Below, in pieces: positions 8,364 to 17,466 of a stretch of DNA of 64,000 nucleotides. The DNA lies in contig DASVDC010000160.1 of NCBI GenBank assembly GCA_036381275.1, positions 1-64,000 of the forward strand, written 5' to 3'. Numbering within the stretch: the stretch's first letter is position 1; each line of letters begins with the position of its first letter. The stretch comes from UBA7803 sp036381275. GTDB lineage: Bacteria; Pseudomonadota; Gammaproteobacteria; Pseudomonadales; Azotimanducaceae. A model generated the notes under the pieces. The model saw only the letters and a list, made by a program, of their open reading frames with translations, was not told where the DNA came from and made no database searches. Both the position numbers and the translations under genes were made by a program.

Positions 8364-9130
8364 TTCTCTGTCTCGACGTCGGCAACAGCCAGCTCTACTG
8401 CGGCGTGTACGCCGGCGAGCGGCTCGCGTGTCAGTTCCGCCGCACCAGCTCCGCGCGGGCCTCCTCGGACGAGCTCGGCGTGTTCCTGCTCGCAGCGCTG
8501 CGCGAGAACGGCGTGGATCCGAAACGCATCGAGCGCATCGCGCTCTCGTCGGTAGTGCCCGACATGCTGCACTCGCTGCGCTCCTGCTGTCAGAAGTACT
8601 TCCACCTCGAGCCGATGGTGCTGCGCCCCGGCGTGAAGACGGGGCTGAAGATCCTCTACAAGGACCCGCGCGAGGTGGGAGCCGACCGGATCGCCGACGC
8701 GATGGGCGCGCTGAAGCTGTTCCCGAACCGCAACCTGATCGTGGTCGACTTCGGCACCGCGACCACGCTCACGGCGATCACCAAGGCCGGCGAATTCCTC
8801 GGCGGCAACATCCTGCCGGGGGTGCGGCTCGCGCTCGAAGCGCTGGTGGAGAAGACGGCGAAGCTCCCGTCGGTGGAGATCGTCCCGGTCACCAGCGCGA
8901 TCGGCCGCAGTACCGTCGAGAGCATCCAGAACGGGCTGTACTGGGGTTTCGTCGGCATGGTCAAGGAACTGGTGGCGCGCATGTCGGCGGAAGCGTTCCC
9001 CGACGAGCCGCGGACCGTGATCGGCACCGGCGGCTTCGCGCACCTGTTCGATCAGGAAGAGCTGTTCGACGCGGTGGTTCCCGAGCTGATCCTGGTCGGT
9101 CTGCTGGAGGCGCTGCGACTGAACGGCTGA
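8360..9130 (+). CDS. coaX: Type III pantothenate kinase
   Basis: 256 residues starting at GTG 8360, which overlaps the panC stop (GTGA). It phosphorylates pantothenate, the first step of CoA synthesis proper. The ASKHA-fold signatures are visible: DVGNSQLYCG (phosphate 1), EVGADRIADA, VVDFGTATTLT (phosphate 2) and GGNILPG. Fusion of this kinase gene to panBC in one operon is less usual than a birA-coaX pair; it places three CoA-route steps under one control. No second pantothenate kinase is in the window. Confidence 0.95.
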   Translation: MILCLDVGNSQLYCGVYAGERLACQFRRTSSARASSDELGVFLLAALRENGVDPKRIERIALSSVVPDMLHSLRSCCQKYFHLEPMVLRPGVKTGLKILYKDPREVGADRIADAMGALKLFPNRNLIVVDFGTATTLTAITKAGEFLGGNILPGVRLALEALVEKTAKLPSVEIVPVTSAIGRSTVESIQNGLYWGFVGMVKELVARMSAEAFPDEPRTVIGTGGFAHLFDQEELFDAVVPELILVGLLEALRLNG

Positions 9131-9154
9131 GCCGCCCCGTCGGCCGGACGCGGA

Positions 9155-9182
9155 GCCGGCGCTCCGGGCGCTTAGCGCCGGC
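9155..9182 (+). terminator. Possible hairpin terminator after coaX
   Basis: GCCGGCGCT pairs perfectly with AGCGCCGGC across a 10-nt loop, 24 bp after the coaX stop. There is no following T-run, so it may only protect the 3' end or assist another termination mechanism. Confidence 0.35.
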
Positions 9183-9230
9183 GGTGCCCGTTGAGTATCC
9201 TGTGCCCTGAACCATGGCCGCGGAGTGACC

Positions 9231-10424
9231 ATGACCGACGTGAGGCTCGGCGGTGCGGAGCAGTCCGGACTGAGACTGTTCCGCCTGTTCGGCATCGAGA
9301 TCCGGCTCGACTGGAGCGTGCTGATCATCTTTGGCCTGATCGTGTACAGCCTCGGCTCCGGACTCTTCCCGCAATGGCATCCGGACTGGTCGGCGGGCAC
9401 GGCCTGGCTGACCGCGTTCGCCGCCGGCGTGATCTTCTTCGTCTCGCTGCTCGCTCATGAGCTCGCGCACTCGCTGATGGCGCGCCGGTACGGCATCCGC
9501 GTGCCGCGCATCACGCTGTTCCTGTTCGGCGGCATGGCCGAGATCGAGGCCGAAGCGCGCACCCCGAAGCAGGAGTTCGCGATCGCCGTGGTCGGTCCGC
9601 TCACGAGCCTGGTGATCGGGGTGCTGTTCACCCTGGTGGCGACGTGGGCGATGGACCAGCGGGTGGTGAGCAGCCTGACGGACGATCCGGGCGAGGCCGT
9701 GGCGGCCATGTCGCCATGGATCACCGCGTTCGTCTGGCTCGGCTCGGTGAACGTGATGCTCGCCGTATTCAACATGGTGCCGGGCTTTCCGCTCGACGGC
9801 GGGCGGGTGTTCCGCGCGCTGGTGTGGTGGATCACCGGCGATCCGGTGCGCGCGACCCGGCTCGCCAGCAACGCCGGCCGCATCGTCGGCTGGCTGATCA
9901 TCGCGTACGGCGTCTGGAACGTGCTCGCGCTCGGCAACCTCGGGGGCTTGTGGCTCGTGTTCATCGGCTGGTTCCTGACCCATCTCGCGCGCACGAGCTA
10001 CTCGCAGCTCCTCACCGAACGGAGCCTGCGCTCGGTGCGGGTGCAGGACGTGATGCGCACCCGCTTCGACTCGGTGCCGGCGGACGTCAGCCTCGACGAC
10101 TTCGTCGAGGACTTCCTGTTGCGCAGCGGCCAGCACCTGTGGCCGGTTACCGACGCGGGCCACGTGATCGGCACCATCGCGTTCTCGGACGTGGCGCGGG
10201 TGCCGGCGGCGGAGCGCCGGATGCACCGGGTGCGGGACCTGCTGACGCCGCTCGACGAGCACCACAGTCTCCCCGCCGACGAGATGGCCAGCACCGCGCT
10301 GCGGCGGCTCGCGGGGATGGGGGACAACCCGGTGGTCGTGGTGCAAGGAGGACGCGTCGTGGGGCTGGTCCGCGCGGGCGACATCCTGCGCTGGACGCTG
10401 ATCTACCCGGCCGGGGAGCAGTGA
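9231..10424 (+). CDS. M50 (site-2-type) membrane metalloprotease with CBS pair
   Basis: 397 residues. An intramembrane zinc protease of the SpoIVFB-like type. The metal ligands are HELAH at residues 76-80 and LDGGR with Asp189; several membrane segments occupy residues 25-245. Two CBS domains follow (about 262-390: VRVQDVMRT and VGLVRAGDIL mark them), which usually sense adenine nucleotides. The substrate is unknown. It lacks PDZ domains, so it is not RseP. ATG 9231 has a GGAG 5 nt upstream; a GTG at 9225 is also in frame. Confidence 0.9.
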   Translation: MTDVRLGGAEQSGLRLFRLFGIEIRLDWSVLIIFGLIVYSLGSGLFPQWHPDWSAGTAWLTAFAAGVIFFVSLLAHELAHSLMARRYGIRVPRITLFLFGGMAEIEAEARTPKQEFAIAVVGPLTSLVIGVLFTLVATWAMDQRVVSSLTDDPGEAVAAMSPWITAFVWLGSVNVMLAVFNMVPGFPLDGGRVFRALVWWITGDPVRATRLASNAGRIVGWLIIAYGVWNVLALGNLGGLWLVFIGWFLTHLARTSYSQLLTERSLRSVRVQDVMRTRFDSVPADVSLDDFVEDFLLRSGQHLWPVTDAGHVIGTIAFSDVARVPAAERRMHRVRDLLTPLDEHHSLPADEMASTALRRLAGMGDNPVVVVQGGRVVGLVRAGDILRWTLIYPAGEQ

Positions 10425-10436
10425 GGGCCGGGAGGC

Positions 10437-10462
10437 GTTCGCGGCCGGAGGCCGCTCCCACC
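10437..10462 (-). repeat. REP-like element, single copy, reverse orientation
   Basis: Begins GTTCGCGGCCGG and ends GCCGCTCCCAC, the reverse complement of the 4087 copy. It sits between the convergent protease and antiporter genes. Confidence 0.8.
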
Positions 10463-10491
10463 ATAGGAGGCAGCTCCCCCCATATGGAAGC

Positions 10492-12081
10492 TCAGACGCC
10501 GGTTTGCTCTGCCGCAGGCACGGCCGCCGGCAGCGGCTCCGTCAGCGCCCACTCGTGGTCACCGGACCGCTCGATCCGGTAGCCGGTGTAGCCGTACAGC
10601 GCCGAGACGAACGGGTTCACCAGGTTGAAGAAGCAGAACGGCAGGTAGGCGAGGGTGGGGACACCGAGCGTCGCCGCCATGTAGGCGCCGCAGGTGTTCC
10701 ACGGCACCAGCGGGGACGTGATGGTCCCGGCGTCCTCCAGCACCCGGGAGAGATTCTTCGGATGCAGGCCCTTGGCCTTGTACGCGTCCCGGAACATCCG
10801 CCCCGGAATCACGATGGACATGTACTGATCCGCGGTCAGCACGTTCATCCCGACGCAGGTGGCGATGGTCGTCGAGATCAGGCCGCCGACGCTGCGCGCG
10901 AACGACAGCAGCGCCCGCAGCAGCCGCTGCAGCACGCCGGCGATCTCCAGTGCCGCACCGAAGCTCATCGCGGTGATGATCAGCCAGACCGTGCTCAGCA
11001 TCGAGCTCATGCCGCCGCGGGACAGCAGCGAATCCAGGTTCTCGTCGCCCGTCGTCGCGCGGAAGCCGTCGAACAGCACCACCCAGACGCCCTTGACCAC
11101 TTCGACCAGGGTCGGCGTCTCCGGCGCTTCCGCGAGGCTCAGAATCGCAGGACGCTGGAACAGCACCGCCACCACCACGCCGAGGCCGACGCCGGCGAGG
11201 ATCGTCGCGAGCGCGGGCACCTTGCGGGCGGCCAGGTAGACCACCAGCGCGACCGGTACCAGCATCAGCGGTCCGATGCGGAAATGGTCGTCCAGCAGCG
11301 CGAGGGTGAGATCCAGCCCCTGCACGACTCCGTCGGCGGTCTGGAACCAGCCGATCAGCGAGAATCCGGCCAGCGCGATCAGCATGCTCGGCGCCGTGGT
11401 CCAGGTCATGTGGCGGATGTGGGTGAAGATGTCGATCCCGGTGACCGCCGGCGCGAGGTTCGTGGTGTCCGACAGCGGGGACATCTTGTCGCCGAAGTAG
11501 GCGCCGGAGATCACCGCGCCCGCGGTGATCTCGGGAGACAGCCCGAGCCCGCCGGCAACGCCGATCAGCGCGATGCCGAGGGTGCCGGCGATGGTCCACG
11601 AACTGCCCACCGCGAGCGCGACGACACTGCACAGGAGCAGCGTGGCCGGATAGAACAGCGCCGGGTCGAGCAGCAGCAGACCGTAATAGATCATCGTCGG
11701 CACGGTGCCCGACAGCATCCAGATGCCGATCAGGCTGCCCACCGCGAACAGGATCAGAATCGCCGGCATCGCGGCGGAGATGCCGCCGACGATGTTGCGC
11801 TCGATCGCGACCCAGCCGTGCCCGTTCTTGACCCCGACCAGCGCGGCGAGCACCGCACCGACGACCAGCGCGATCTGATTCGCGCCGGCGGACGAGTCGG
11901 CACCGAACAGAAACACCGAGAGCCCGAGCAGCGCCACCGTGACGCCGATCGTCAGGACGACGTCCAGCAGGTTCGCCGGCTTCGGCTCCACGGGCGGCGG
12001 ACGGCCCGCGCGGTCTGCGGCGCCGGCTGGCGGCTGAATCGGATCGTTCTGCAAGAAGCATCCCCTCGAGCGACGCGACAT
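10492..12081 (-). CDS. NhaC-family Na+/H+ antiporter
   Basis: About 529 residues with 11-12 membrane segments. The sequence GAYFGDKMSPLSDTTNLAPA is the NhaC-family signature, and VGSSWTIAGTLGIAL and ITSPLVPWNTCGAYMA are other conserved transport-core stretches. It should exchange Na+ (or an organic substrate, as in malate/lactate relatives) for protons at the inner membrane. Three starts are possible: GTG 12108, ATG 12081 (used here) and TTG 12054. The TTG has an AGGGGA 6 nt upstream and may be the true start. Confidence 0.88.
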   Translation of the reverse strand: MSRRSRGCFLQNDPIQPPAGAADRAGRPPPVEPKPANLLDVVLTIGVTVALLGLSVFLFGADSSAGANQIALVVGAVLAALVGVKNGHGWVAIERNIVGGISAAMPAILILFAVGSLIGIWMLSGTVPTMIYYGLLLLDPALFYPATLLLCSVVALAVGSSWTIAGTLGIALIGVAGGLGLSPEITAGAVISGAYFGDKMSPLSDTTNLAPAVTGIDIFTHIRHMTWTTAPSMLIALAGFSLIGWFQTADGVVQGLDLTLALLDDHFRIGPLMLVPVALVVYLAARKVPALATILAGVGLGVVVAVLFQRPAILSLAEAPETPTLVEVVKGVWVVLFDGFRATTGDENLDSLLSRGGMSSMLSTVWLIITAMSFGAALEIAGVLQRLLRALLSFARSVGGLISTTIATCVGMNVLTADQYMSIVIPGRMFRDAYKAKGLHPKNLSRVLEDAGTITSPLVPWNTCGAYMAATLGVPTLAYLPFCFFNLVNPFVSALYGYTGYRIERSGDHEWALTEPLPAAVPAAEQTGV

Positions 12082-12173
12082 TCTCTCGCATCTCGCGCGC
12101 GGACGCACGGCGCTCCAACCGGGGCACGGTTCTTGTATCGCGGGGGGCCATGCCTGGGCGCCGAGGAACGCTC

Positions 12174-12413
12174 GTGGACGATCAGCAGCAGTGCGGGGAA
12201 GACATCCGTCCCGGGGAGGAAGCCAGCGTCGAGAACCGCGGCGACGCGCCGTTGTCCGTGACGGTCAGTACGAGTGCCGGCACCCGGGTCACGCTGGAGC
12301 TGGCGCCGGGGCAGGCGATGAACGTCGCCGCCGGTGACGCCACCGCCCGGGTGGCGTTGCCCGCCGGCCGGGTGGACGATCTGCTCGTGGTGCGGCCGGG
12401 GCAGCCGTCGTAG
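12174..12413 (+). CDS. Small beta-rich protein of unknown function
   Basis: About 79 residues from GTG 12174, or 87 from ATG 12150. The pattern is short alternating strands (SVTVSTSAGTRVTLELAPG, then ARVALPAGRVDDLLVVRPG), suggesting a small beta-barrel or sandwich; no signal peptide. It ends 10 bp from the end of the convergent gdhA. I do not recognise it. The coding call rests on base composition and the absence of a better reading frame. Confidence 0.5.
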   Translation: MDDQQQCGEDIRPGEEASVENRGDAPLSVTVSTSAGTRVTLELAPGQAMNVAAGDATARVALPAGRVDDLLVVRPGQPS

Positions 12414-12423
12414 ACGGACCCCG

Positions 12424-13776
12424 CTAGATCACGCCCTGCTCGATCATCGCGTCCGCCACGCGCCGGAAGCCGGCGATGTTCGCGCCGAGCACCAGGTTGT
12501 TCGGCTGCCCGAACTCGGCCGCGGTTTCGGCGGCGCGGCGATAGATGCCGGCCATGATCTCACGGAGCTGCGCATCGACCTGGGCCATCGACCACTGCGT
12601 GAGGCTCGCGTTCTGCTGCATCTCGAGCTGGCTGGTGGCGACGCCGCCGGCGTTCGCCGCCTTGCCCGGTCCGAACGCCACGCCCGCGTCGAGGAAGCGA
12701 TCCACCGCTTCCGCGGTGCAGGGCATGTTGGCACCCTCGCTGACGCAGCGTACGCCGTTCGCGATCAGCGCCTCGGCGTCCTCGGCGGTCAGCTCGTTCT
12801 GGGTCGCGCACGGGAACGCGGCTTCCGCTGGATAGCGCCACACCGCGTGACCGTTCGGCGGGTAGTCGCTCACCGGCACGAACTCGGCGTCCGGGTGCGC
12901 GTGCAGGTAATCCTGCAGCGGCCGGCGCTCCTGCTCCTTGAGTCGCTTCAGCGTGTCGAGGCGGATGCCGGCGGCGTGGTACAGCGTGCCGGTTGAATCC
13001 GAGCAGGTGACCGGCCGCGCGCCGAGCTGCAGCAGCTTCTCGATGGTGTAGATCGCCACGTTGCCGGCGCCGGAGACCAGGCAGGTGGTGCCCTGCAGAT
13101 CGGTGCCGCGCGTGGTGAGCATGTTCTCGGCGAAGTACACGCAGCCGTAGCCGGTCGCTTCCTTGCGCCCGAGCGAGCCGCCCCATTTCAGCCCCTTGCC
13201 GGTAATCGCGCCGTCGAACCGGTTGGTCAGGCGCCGGTAGGTGCCGTACAGATAACCGATTTCCCGCAGCCCTACGCCGATGTCACCCGCCGGTACGTCC
13301 ACGGTCGGACCGATGTGGCGGTGCAGCTCGGTCATGAACGCCTGGCAGAACCGCATCACCTCCCGATCGGAGCAGCCCTTGGGATTGAAGTCGGCGCCGC
13401 CCTTGGCGCCGCCGATGGGCAGCCCGGTGAGCGCGTTCTTGACGATCTGCTCGAAGCCGAGGAACTTGATCACGCCGGCGGTCACGCTGGGATGGAAGCG
13501 CAGCCCGCCTTTGTATGGGCCGAGCGCGGAGTTGAACTGCACCCGATAGCCCTTGTTCACCCGCACGCGGCCGGCGTCGTCGATCCAGGTGACCCGGAAC
13601 AGGATCTGCCGCTCCGGCTCGACGATGCGCTGGATGATGCCGTGCTCCACGTAGCGCCGATCGCGCTCGAGCAGCGGCTGGAGCGATTCGAGCACCTCCT
13701 CCGCGGCCTGATAGAACTCCGCCTGCGCGGGGCTGCTGCGACGCAGGCTCTCCAGGGTCTCGTGGACGTACGACAT
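12424..13776 (-). CDS. gdhA: NADP-type glutamate dehydrogenase
   Basis: 450 residues, the length of hexameric bacterial GdhA. It aminates 2-oxoglutarate to glutamate. Landmarks: KGGLRFHPSV, PIGGAKGGADFNPKG with the catalytic lysine region, the VPAGDIGVG stretch, and VSGAGNVAIYTIEKL in the nucleotide-binding domain (GxGNVA). ATG 13776 begins MSYVHETLESL, typical for the family, and a GGAGG lies 12 nt upstream; the longer open frame to 13818 includes the dyad described separately. NADP preference is inferred from subfamily similarity. Confidence 0.95.
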   Translation of the reverse strand: MSYVHETLESLRRSSPAQAEFYQAAEEVLESLQPLLERDRRYVEHGIIQRIVEPERQILFRVTWIDDAGRVRVNKGYRVQFNSALGPYKGGLRFHPSVTAGVIKFLGFEQIVKNALTGLPIGGAKGGADFNPKGCSDREVMRFCQAFMTELHRHIGPTVDVPAGDIGVGLREIGYLYGTYRRLTNRFDGAITGKGLKWGGSLGRKEATGYGCVYFAENMLTTRGTDLQGTTCLVSGAGNVAIYTIEKLLQLGARPVTCSDSTGTLYHAAGIRLDTLKRLKEQERRPLQDYLHAHPDAEFVPVSDYPPNGHAVWRYPAEAAFPCATQNELTAEDAEALIANGVRCVSEGANMPCTAEAVDRFLDAGVAFGPGKAANAGGVATSQLEMQQNASLTQWSMAQVDAQLREIMAGIYRRAAETAAEFGQPNNLVLGANIAGFRRVADAMIEQGVI

Positions 13777-13811
13777 GCTCGAGCGGTTCCTCCGGGCGCT
13801 GATTCGGCGGC

Positions 13812-13843
13812 GTGACATTGGCAGAACGAACGGCCGATGTCAC
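13812..13843. promoter_or_regulatory. Inverted repeat upstream of gdhA
   Basis: GTGACATTGGC at 13812-13822 pairs with GCCGATGTCAC at 13833-13843, with one mismatch and a 10-bp spacer. It is 36 bp before the gdhA ATG and 26 bp from the end of the co-directional upstream gene. It could be a regulator operator or a leader hairpin; no T-run follows. Confidence 0.5.
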
Positions 13844-13868
13844 GGGCGCCGGTGGAGCGGCGGAGGCG

Positions 13869-14351
13869 TCACGCCGTCGGCCGCGGCTCGCGCCGCAGCG
13901 CCGCACGCGCGATCAGCGCGATGGGCAGACCGACGCACGTCGCGTGTACGAGCAGACCCTGCGCAATCTGCAGCGGTGAGCCCGCGGGCGGGTAGGGATA
14001 GGCGGACAGCGGCAGCACGACGTACTGCATGACGAGATAGACGAGCATTCCGTAGAGCGGCCCCGCGAGCCAGGGGCGGGAACCGAGCCGCGGCAGTCGC
14101 CGCGCTGCGCCCGGATAGACGCCGGCGATGACCAGCATGATGCCGAAATGCGCAAGCGTCCCGAGCAACGCCGTGCCCGGCCCGGGCTCGGCGCGGGCAC
14201 CGAGCAGACCGCTCGAGATGACCGCCAGGACCCGTCCGGGACCGGCGCCGGCCAGCGCGGCCAGCACGAACGCGGCGACGAGATCGAGCACACCGGCCGT
14301 GGCGGTAGCGAGCAGCAGCGCGCGCGTCGCCGGCCGGGACCACAGGCTCAT
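13869..14351 (-). CDS. Small integral membrane protein
   Basis: 160 residues with four hydrophobic segments (LLLATATAGVLDLVAAFVLA; a segment ending AHFGIMLVIAGVYPGA; LAGPLYGMLVYLVMQYVVLP; LLVHATCVGLPIALIA). It resembles the DUF1440/YagU-like four-helix membrane proteins in layout, but the family assignment is tentative. It starts at ATG 14351, preceded by a GTG codon. It lies upstream of gdhA on the same strand. Confidence 0.7.
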   Translation of the reverse strand: MSLWSRPATRALLLATATAGVLDLVAAFVLAALAGAGPGRVLAVISSGLLGARAEPGPGTALLGTLAHFGIMLVIAGVYPGAARRLPRLGSRPWLAGPLYGMLVYLVMQYVVLPLSAYPYPPAGSPLQIAQGLLVHATCVGLPIALIARAALRREPRPTA

Positions 14352-14473
14352 CACGCGGCGTTCCGGAGCGCGCCGGCCGGGCGTGTCGCGGAACCGTCGG
14401 CGTCGTGTGTTGTCATGTCAATCGGGCATGATTCTAGCAACGGACTCGAGTTCACACTGTCGGAGGTTCGACT

Positions 14474-14911
14474 GTGGCGATTCGATATTTTGCATTGATC
14501 TACGGCATCGTGTTCATCGTGGTCGGTATCGCCGGGTTCGTGCCGGGCTTGCTGACCCCCTTCGAGCCGCATCATCCGCAGCTCGCGGTGGACGGGTCCG
14601 CCGGCTTGTTGTTCGGACTGTTCCCCGTAAACGTGCTGCACAACCTGGTCCACCTCGTGTTCGGCGTCTGGGGCATCGTGGCGTGGCGCAGCCTGCCGCG
14701 CTCTCGGTTCTACGGGCAGGCCGTGGCCGTCGTGTATGCCGTCTTCACGGTGATGGGCCTCATCCCGGTGCTGAACACGACGTTCGGCCTGGTGCCGCTG
14801 CACGGACACGACGTCTGGCTGCACCTGCTGCTCGCCGCGGTGGCGGGGTACTTCGGCTTCGTCGCGAAGCCGGAGGAAGCGGTGGGTCCGACGGCGACGG
14901 GGGTTCACTGA
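14474..14911 (+). CDS. DUF4383 family membrane protein
   Basis: 145 residues, four membrane segments. The order ALIYGIVFIVVGIAGFVPG, then NVLHNLVHLVFGVWGIVAW, then NTTFGLVPLHGHDVWLHLLL matches the DUF4383 pattern, whose Asn/His-rich second helix is characteristic. Function unknown. It starts at GTG 14474 with a GGAGG about 9 nt upstream. Its last 7 bp overlap the convergent YdjM-like gene. Confidence 0.82.
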   Translation: MAIRYFALIYGIVFIVVGIAGFVPGLLTPFEPHHPQLAVDGSAGLLFGLFPVNVLHNLVHLVFGVWGIVAWRSLPRSRFYGQAVAVVYAVFTVMGLIPVLNTTFGLVPLHGHDVWLHLLLAAVAGYFGFVAKPEEAVGPTATGVH

Positions 14912-16002
14912 CCGGCCCCGACGGCCGATCCGCCGATCCGAGCGGTGGTGCCGGAGCTGCAGTCGGGCGCGTAGGCGTGTAGAACGAGCTGCCGCAGGCG
15001 CTGGCCGGTGGCCTCGGTCGTGTCACGGCCGGGCTCCATCACTCCGGCCAGCTCGCCGTGGGGCAGCACGCGCACCCGGACGTTGAAGATGCTGCGATCG
15101 GGATCGGGGGTGAACCCGTAGCGCAAGTCACTGGCATGGAGCCACCGGTGACCGTCGGCGTGCTCGACGCGGTAGCGGCTCCAGCCCATCGTGAACCAGT
15201 CGAAGATGCGGCCTTCCCGCGTCGTCAGGAAGCGGCGCACCAGCGGGTGATCCCGGCCGAGCCGCGGCGCCCCCTGCCAGTCGATCGCGCAGGGCCGCCA
15301 CATCGATACGAAACCGACCAGGTCGCGCTCCGGCGTGCGCGCGACCACGCGCCGGTAGTGAATCTGCAGCACCGTCGGGAACGCCGCCACGCGGGCGTCC
15401 TGGAGGCCGATGGCCGCGAGCTGGCGCTCAGCTTCTCGCTCCGCCGCGACGTTCAGCCAGCCGCCCCAGGCGAGGTATGCACAGGAGACGAGCAGCGTCG
15501 CCAGCGCCACCTGCGGCGCCCGCGCCCGCTGCCAGCGTGCGGCGATCACGAGGCCCACCGCCAGCAGCAGCGTGTAGACCGGGTCGATGATCGGCATCGC
15601 GTCGATCGCGAACCGCGCGTTCGAGAACGGCAGCAGCAGCTGTGTGCCGTAGGGCGTCAGATAGTCGAGCAGCGGATGTGACAGCAGCGCGAGCGTGACC
15701 ACGAGGATCCAGGCCGCTCGCCGCGCCGTATCGGGAGGATTGGCGGCCGCACGGCGGCGCTCCCACCGCCACATCAGCAAGCCCAGGATCGGACCCGCGA
15801 CCGGCGCGAAGAACAGCGAGTGGGTGATGCCGCGATGCACGACGAGCTGATCGAACGCGTCGCCGCCGATCGCGAGCAGCACGTCCAGGTCCGGCATCGC
15901 ACCGGCCAGTGCCCCGACCGTCGCGGCACGGTAGCCGAGCCGCGCGTGACCGGCGGCCTGCCCGACCACGGCGCCGAGCGCGGCTTGCGAGAACGGATCC
16001 AT
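14905..16002 (-). CDS. YdjM/DUF457-like membrane-bound metal-dependent hydrolase
   Basis: 365 residues. The N-terminus MDPFSQAALGAVVGQ, the MPDLDVLL acidic motif and HRGITHSLFF give the DUF457 (LexA-regulated YdjM) signature of a membrane-bound presumed metallohydrolase. Further helices and a soluble C-terminal domain of about 150 residues follow. That C-terminal part (FDWFTMGWSRYRVEH, SIFNVRVRVLPHGE) is common in longer proteobacterial members. The real reaction is not known. It is 8 bp after the MFS gene on the same strand, so probably co-transcribed with it. Confidence 0.85.
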   Translation of the reverse strand: MDPFSQAALGAVVGQAAGHARLGYRAATVGALAGAMPDLDVLLAIGGDAFDQLVVHRGITHSLFFAPVAGPILGLLMWRWERRRAAANPPDTARRAAWILVVTLALLSHPLLDYLTPYGTQLLLPFSNARFAIDAMPIIDPVYTLLLAVGLVIAARWQRARAPQVALATLLVSCAYLAWGGWLNVAAEREAERQLAAIGLQDARVAAFPTVLQIHYRRVVARTPERDLVGFVSMWRPCAIDWQGAPRLGRDHPLVRRFLTTREGRIFDWFTMGWSRYRVEHADGHRWLHASDLRYGFTPDPDRSIFNVRVRVLPHGELAGVMEPGRDTTEATGQRLRQLVLHAYAPDCSSGTTARIGGSAVGAGQ

Positions 16003-16010
16003 CGGACGGA

Positions 16011-17357
16011 TCAGGCTTCCCGCGGCGTACCGGCGGCCTCGCTGAGACGGCCGGCCGCGGCCAGCGCTTCCTCGTCACGCACGGTGTCGGCGAGATCCGC
16101 CTTCAGGTACTTGCCCGCCACGTAGTAGTGGTAGGCGGACCAGGCGTTCACCAGTCCGCACAGGATCAGCGACCAGCGCAGCGAATCCTCGCCGAGGGGC
16201 CCCCGCAGCGCATCGCTCAAATAGCCGGTGAACCACGGCCCGATGCCGAGGCCGATGATGTTCAGGATGAACAGCAGCACCGCGGCGGCGACCGCCCGCA
16301 TCCGGAGCGTCACCAGGCCCTGCGTCTGCGCGAACGTCGTCGCCTGGTAGAAGTTGCCGAGCGCCACCGGAATCACCAGCAGCGCGAGCGCCAGATACGG
16401 ATTCGGTGCCAGATACACGCCGATGCCGAACGGCAGCGCCACCAGCAGCGTGACCGTGACGATCCACAGATACCAGCGCGTGTCGCGCGCGCCGAAGTAG
16501 TCCGCGAGCCAGCCGCCGGCGGCGATGCCGATGCCGCCGGGAATGCCGAGGATCAGGCCGAGCCAGGTGCCGGCCTCGCCGGTGTTCATGTCGTGGTAGC
16601 GGATCAGGAACGCCGGGATCCAGGTCACCACGCCGTAGCCGACGAACGCGGTCAGCGCACCGCCGAACGCGAGGTGGCGGAACGTGCGCTTCTGCCACAG
16701 GTAGGCGAACGTATCGACCATTCTCGGCTGCTCGCCGACGGTGCGCCGTCCTTCCGACAGCCCGCGCGGCGGCTCCTGGACGGTGAAGCGTACCAGCAGG
16801 GCCAGCAGCAGCCCCGGGATACCCACGACGAAGAACGCGGCCCGCCAGCCGAAGAACTCGTTCATCCAGCCGCCGGCGATGAAGCCGAACATGATCCCCG
16901 CGGGAATGCCGAGCGAGTAGATGCCGAGCGCGGTGGAGCGCTGGTGGACGGGAAAGTAGTCGGCAATCATCGAGTGCGCCGGCGGGCTGCAGCCGGCCTC
17001 GCCGACGCCGACGCCCACCCGCGCGAGCAGCAGGTGCCAGAAGTTCTGAGCGAGCCCCGAGAGCGCCGTCATGCCGCTCCACACCGCGAGCGCGAGCGAG
17101 ATCAGGCTGCGGCGATTGCTGCGGTCGGCGAAGCGCGCGATCGGGATGCCGAGCGTGGCGTAGAACAGCGCGAACGCGACGCCGGCGAGCAGACCGAGCT
17201 CGCTGTCGGTGAGCTGCAGCTCCGCCTTGATCGGCTCGAGCAGGATCGACAGGATCTGCCGGTCGATGAAGTTGAACGTGTAGACGACGACGAGCACGCC
17301 CAGCGCGTAGTGGCGGGCGGCCGGGCTGAACACGCCCGTCTCCTTCGGCTGGCTCAA
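16011..17357 (-). CDS. Major facilitator superfamily transporter (Spinster-like)
   Basis: 448 residues with 12 predicted helices. FNFIDRQILSILLEPIKAEL in helix 1 and FADRSNRRSLISLALAVWS in the loop 2-3 motif place it with Spinster/GudP-like MFS carriers. GEAGCSPPAHSMIADYFP is the helix 4 motif of that group. The substrate is unknown. The start is TTG 17357, supported by a GGGGAGG about 4 nt upstream and by the fit of the N-terminus. It is transcribed away from the aminotransferase gene. Confidence 0.88.
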   Translation of the reverse strand: MSQPKETGVFSPAARHYALGVLVVVYTFNFIDRQILSILLEPIKAELQLTDSELGLLAGVAFALFYATLGIPIARFADRSNRRSLISLALAVWSGMTALSGLAQNFWHLLLARVGVGVGEAGCSPPAHSMIADYFPVHQRSTALGIYSLGIPAGIMFGFIAGGWMNEFFGWRAAFFVVGIPGLLLALLVRFTVQEPPRGLSEGRRTVGEQPRMVDTFAYLWQKRTFRHLAFGGALTAFVGYGVVTWIPAFLIRYHDMNTGEAGTWLGLILGIPGGIGIAAGGWLADYFGARDTRWYLWIVTVTLLVALPFGIGVYLAPNPYLALALLVIPVALGNFYQATTFAQTQGLVTLRMRAVAAAVLLFILNIIGLGIGPWFTGYLSDALRGPLGEDSLRWSLILCGLVNAWSAYHYYVAGKYLKADLADTVRDEEALAAAGRLSEAAGTPREA

Positions 17358-17466
17358 GATGCCTCCCCGATGATCGACCCCGAGCGGGCGATTCTACGTC
17401 AGTCGGCCGCTCGCTTTCTCCCACCTTTGCGGCAGAATGGCGAGAGCACGCAGGGCAGGAGGTGCC

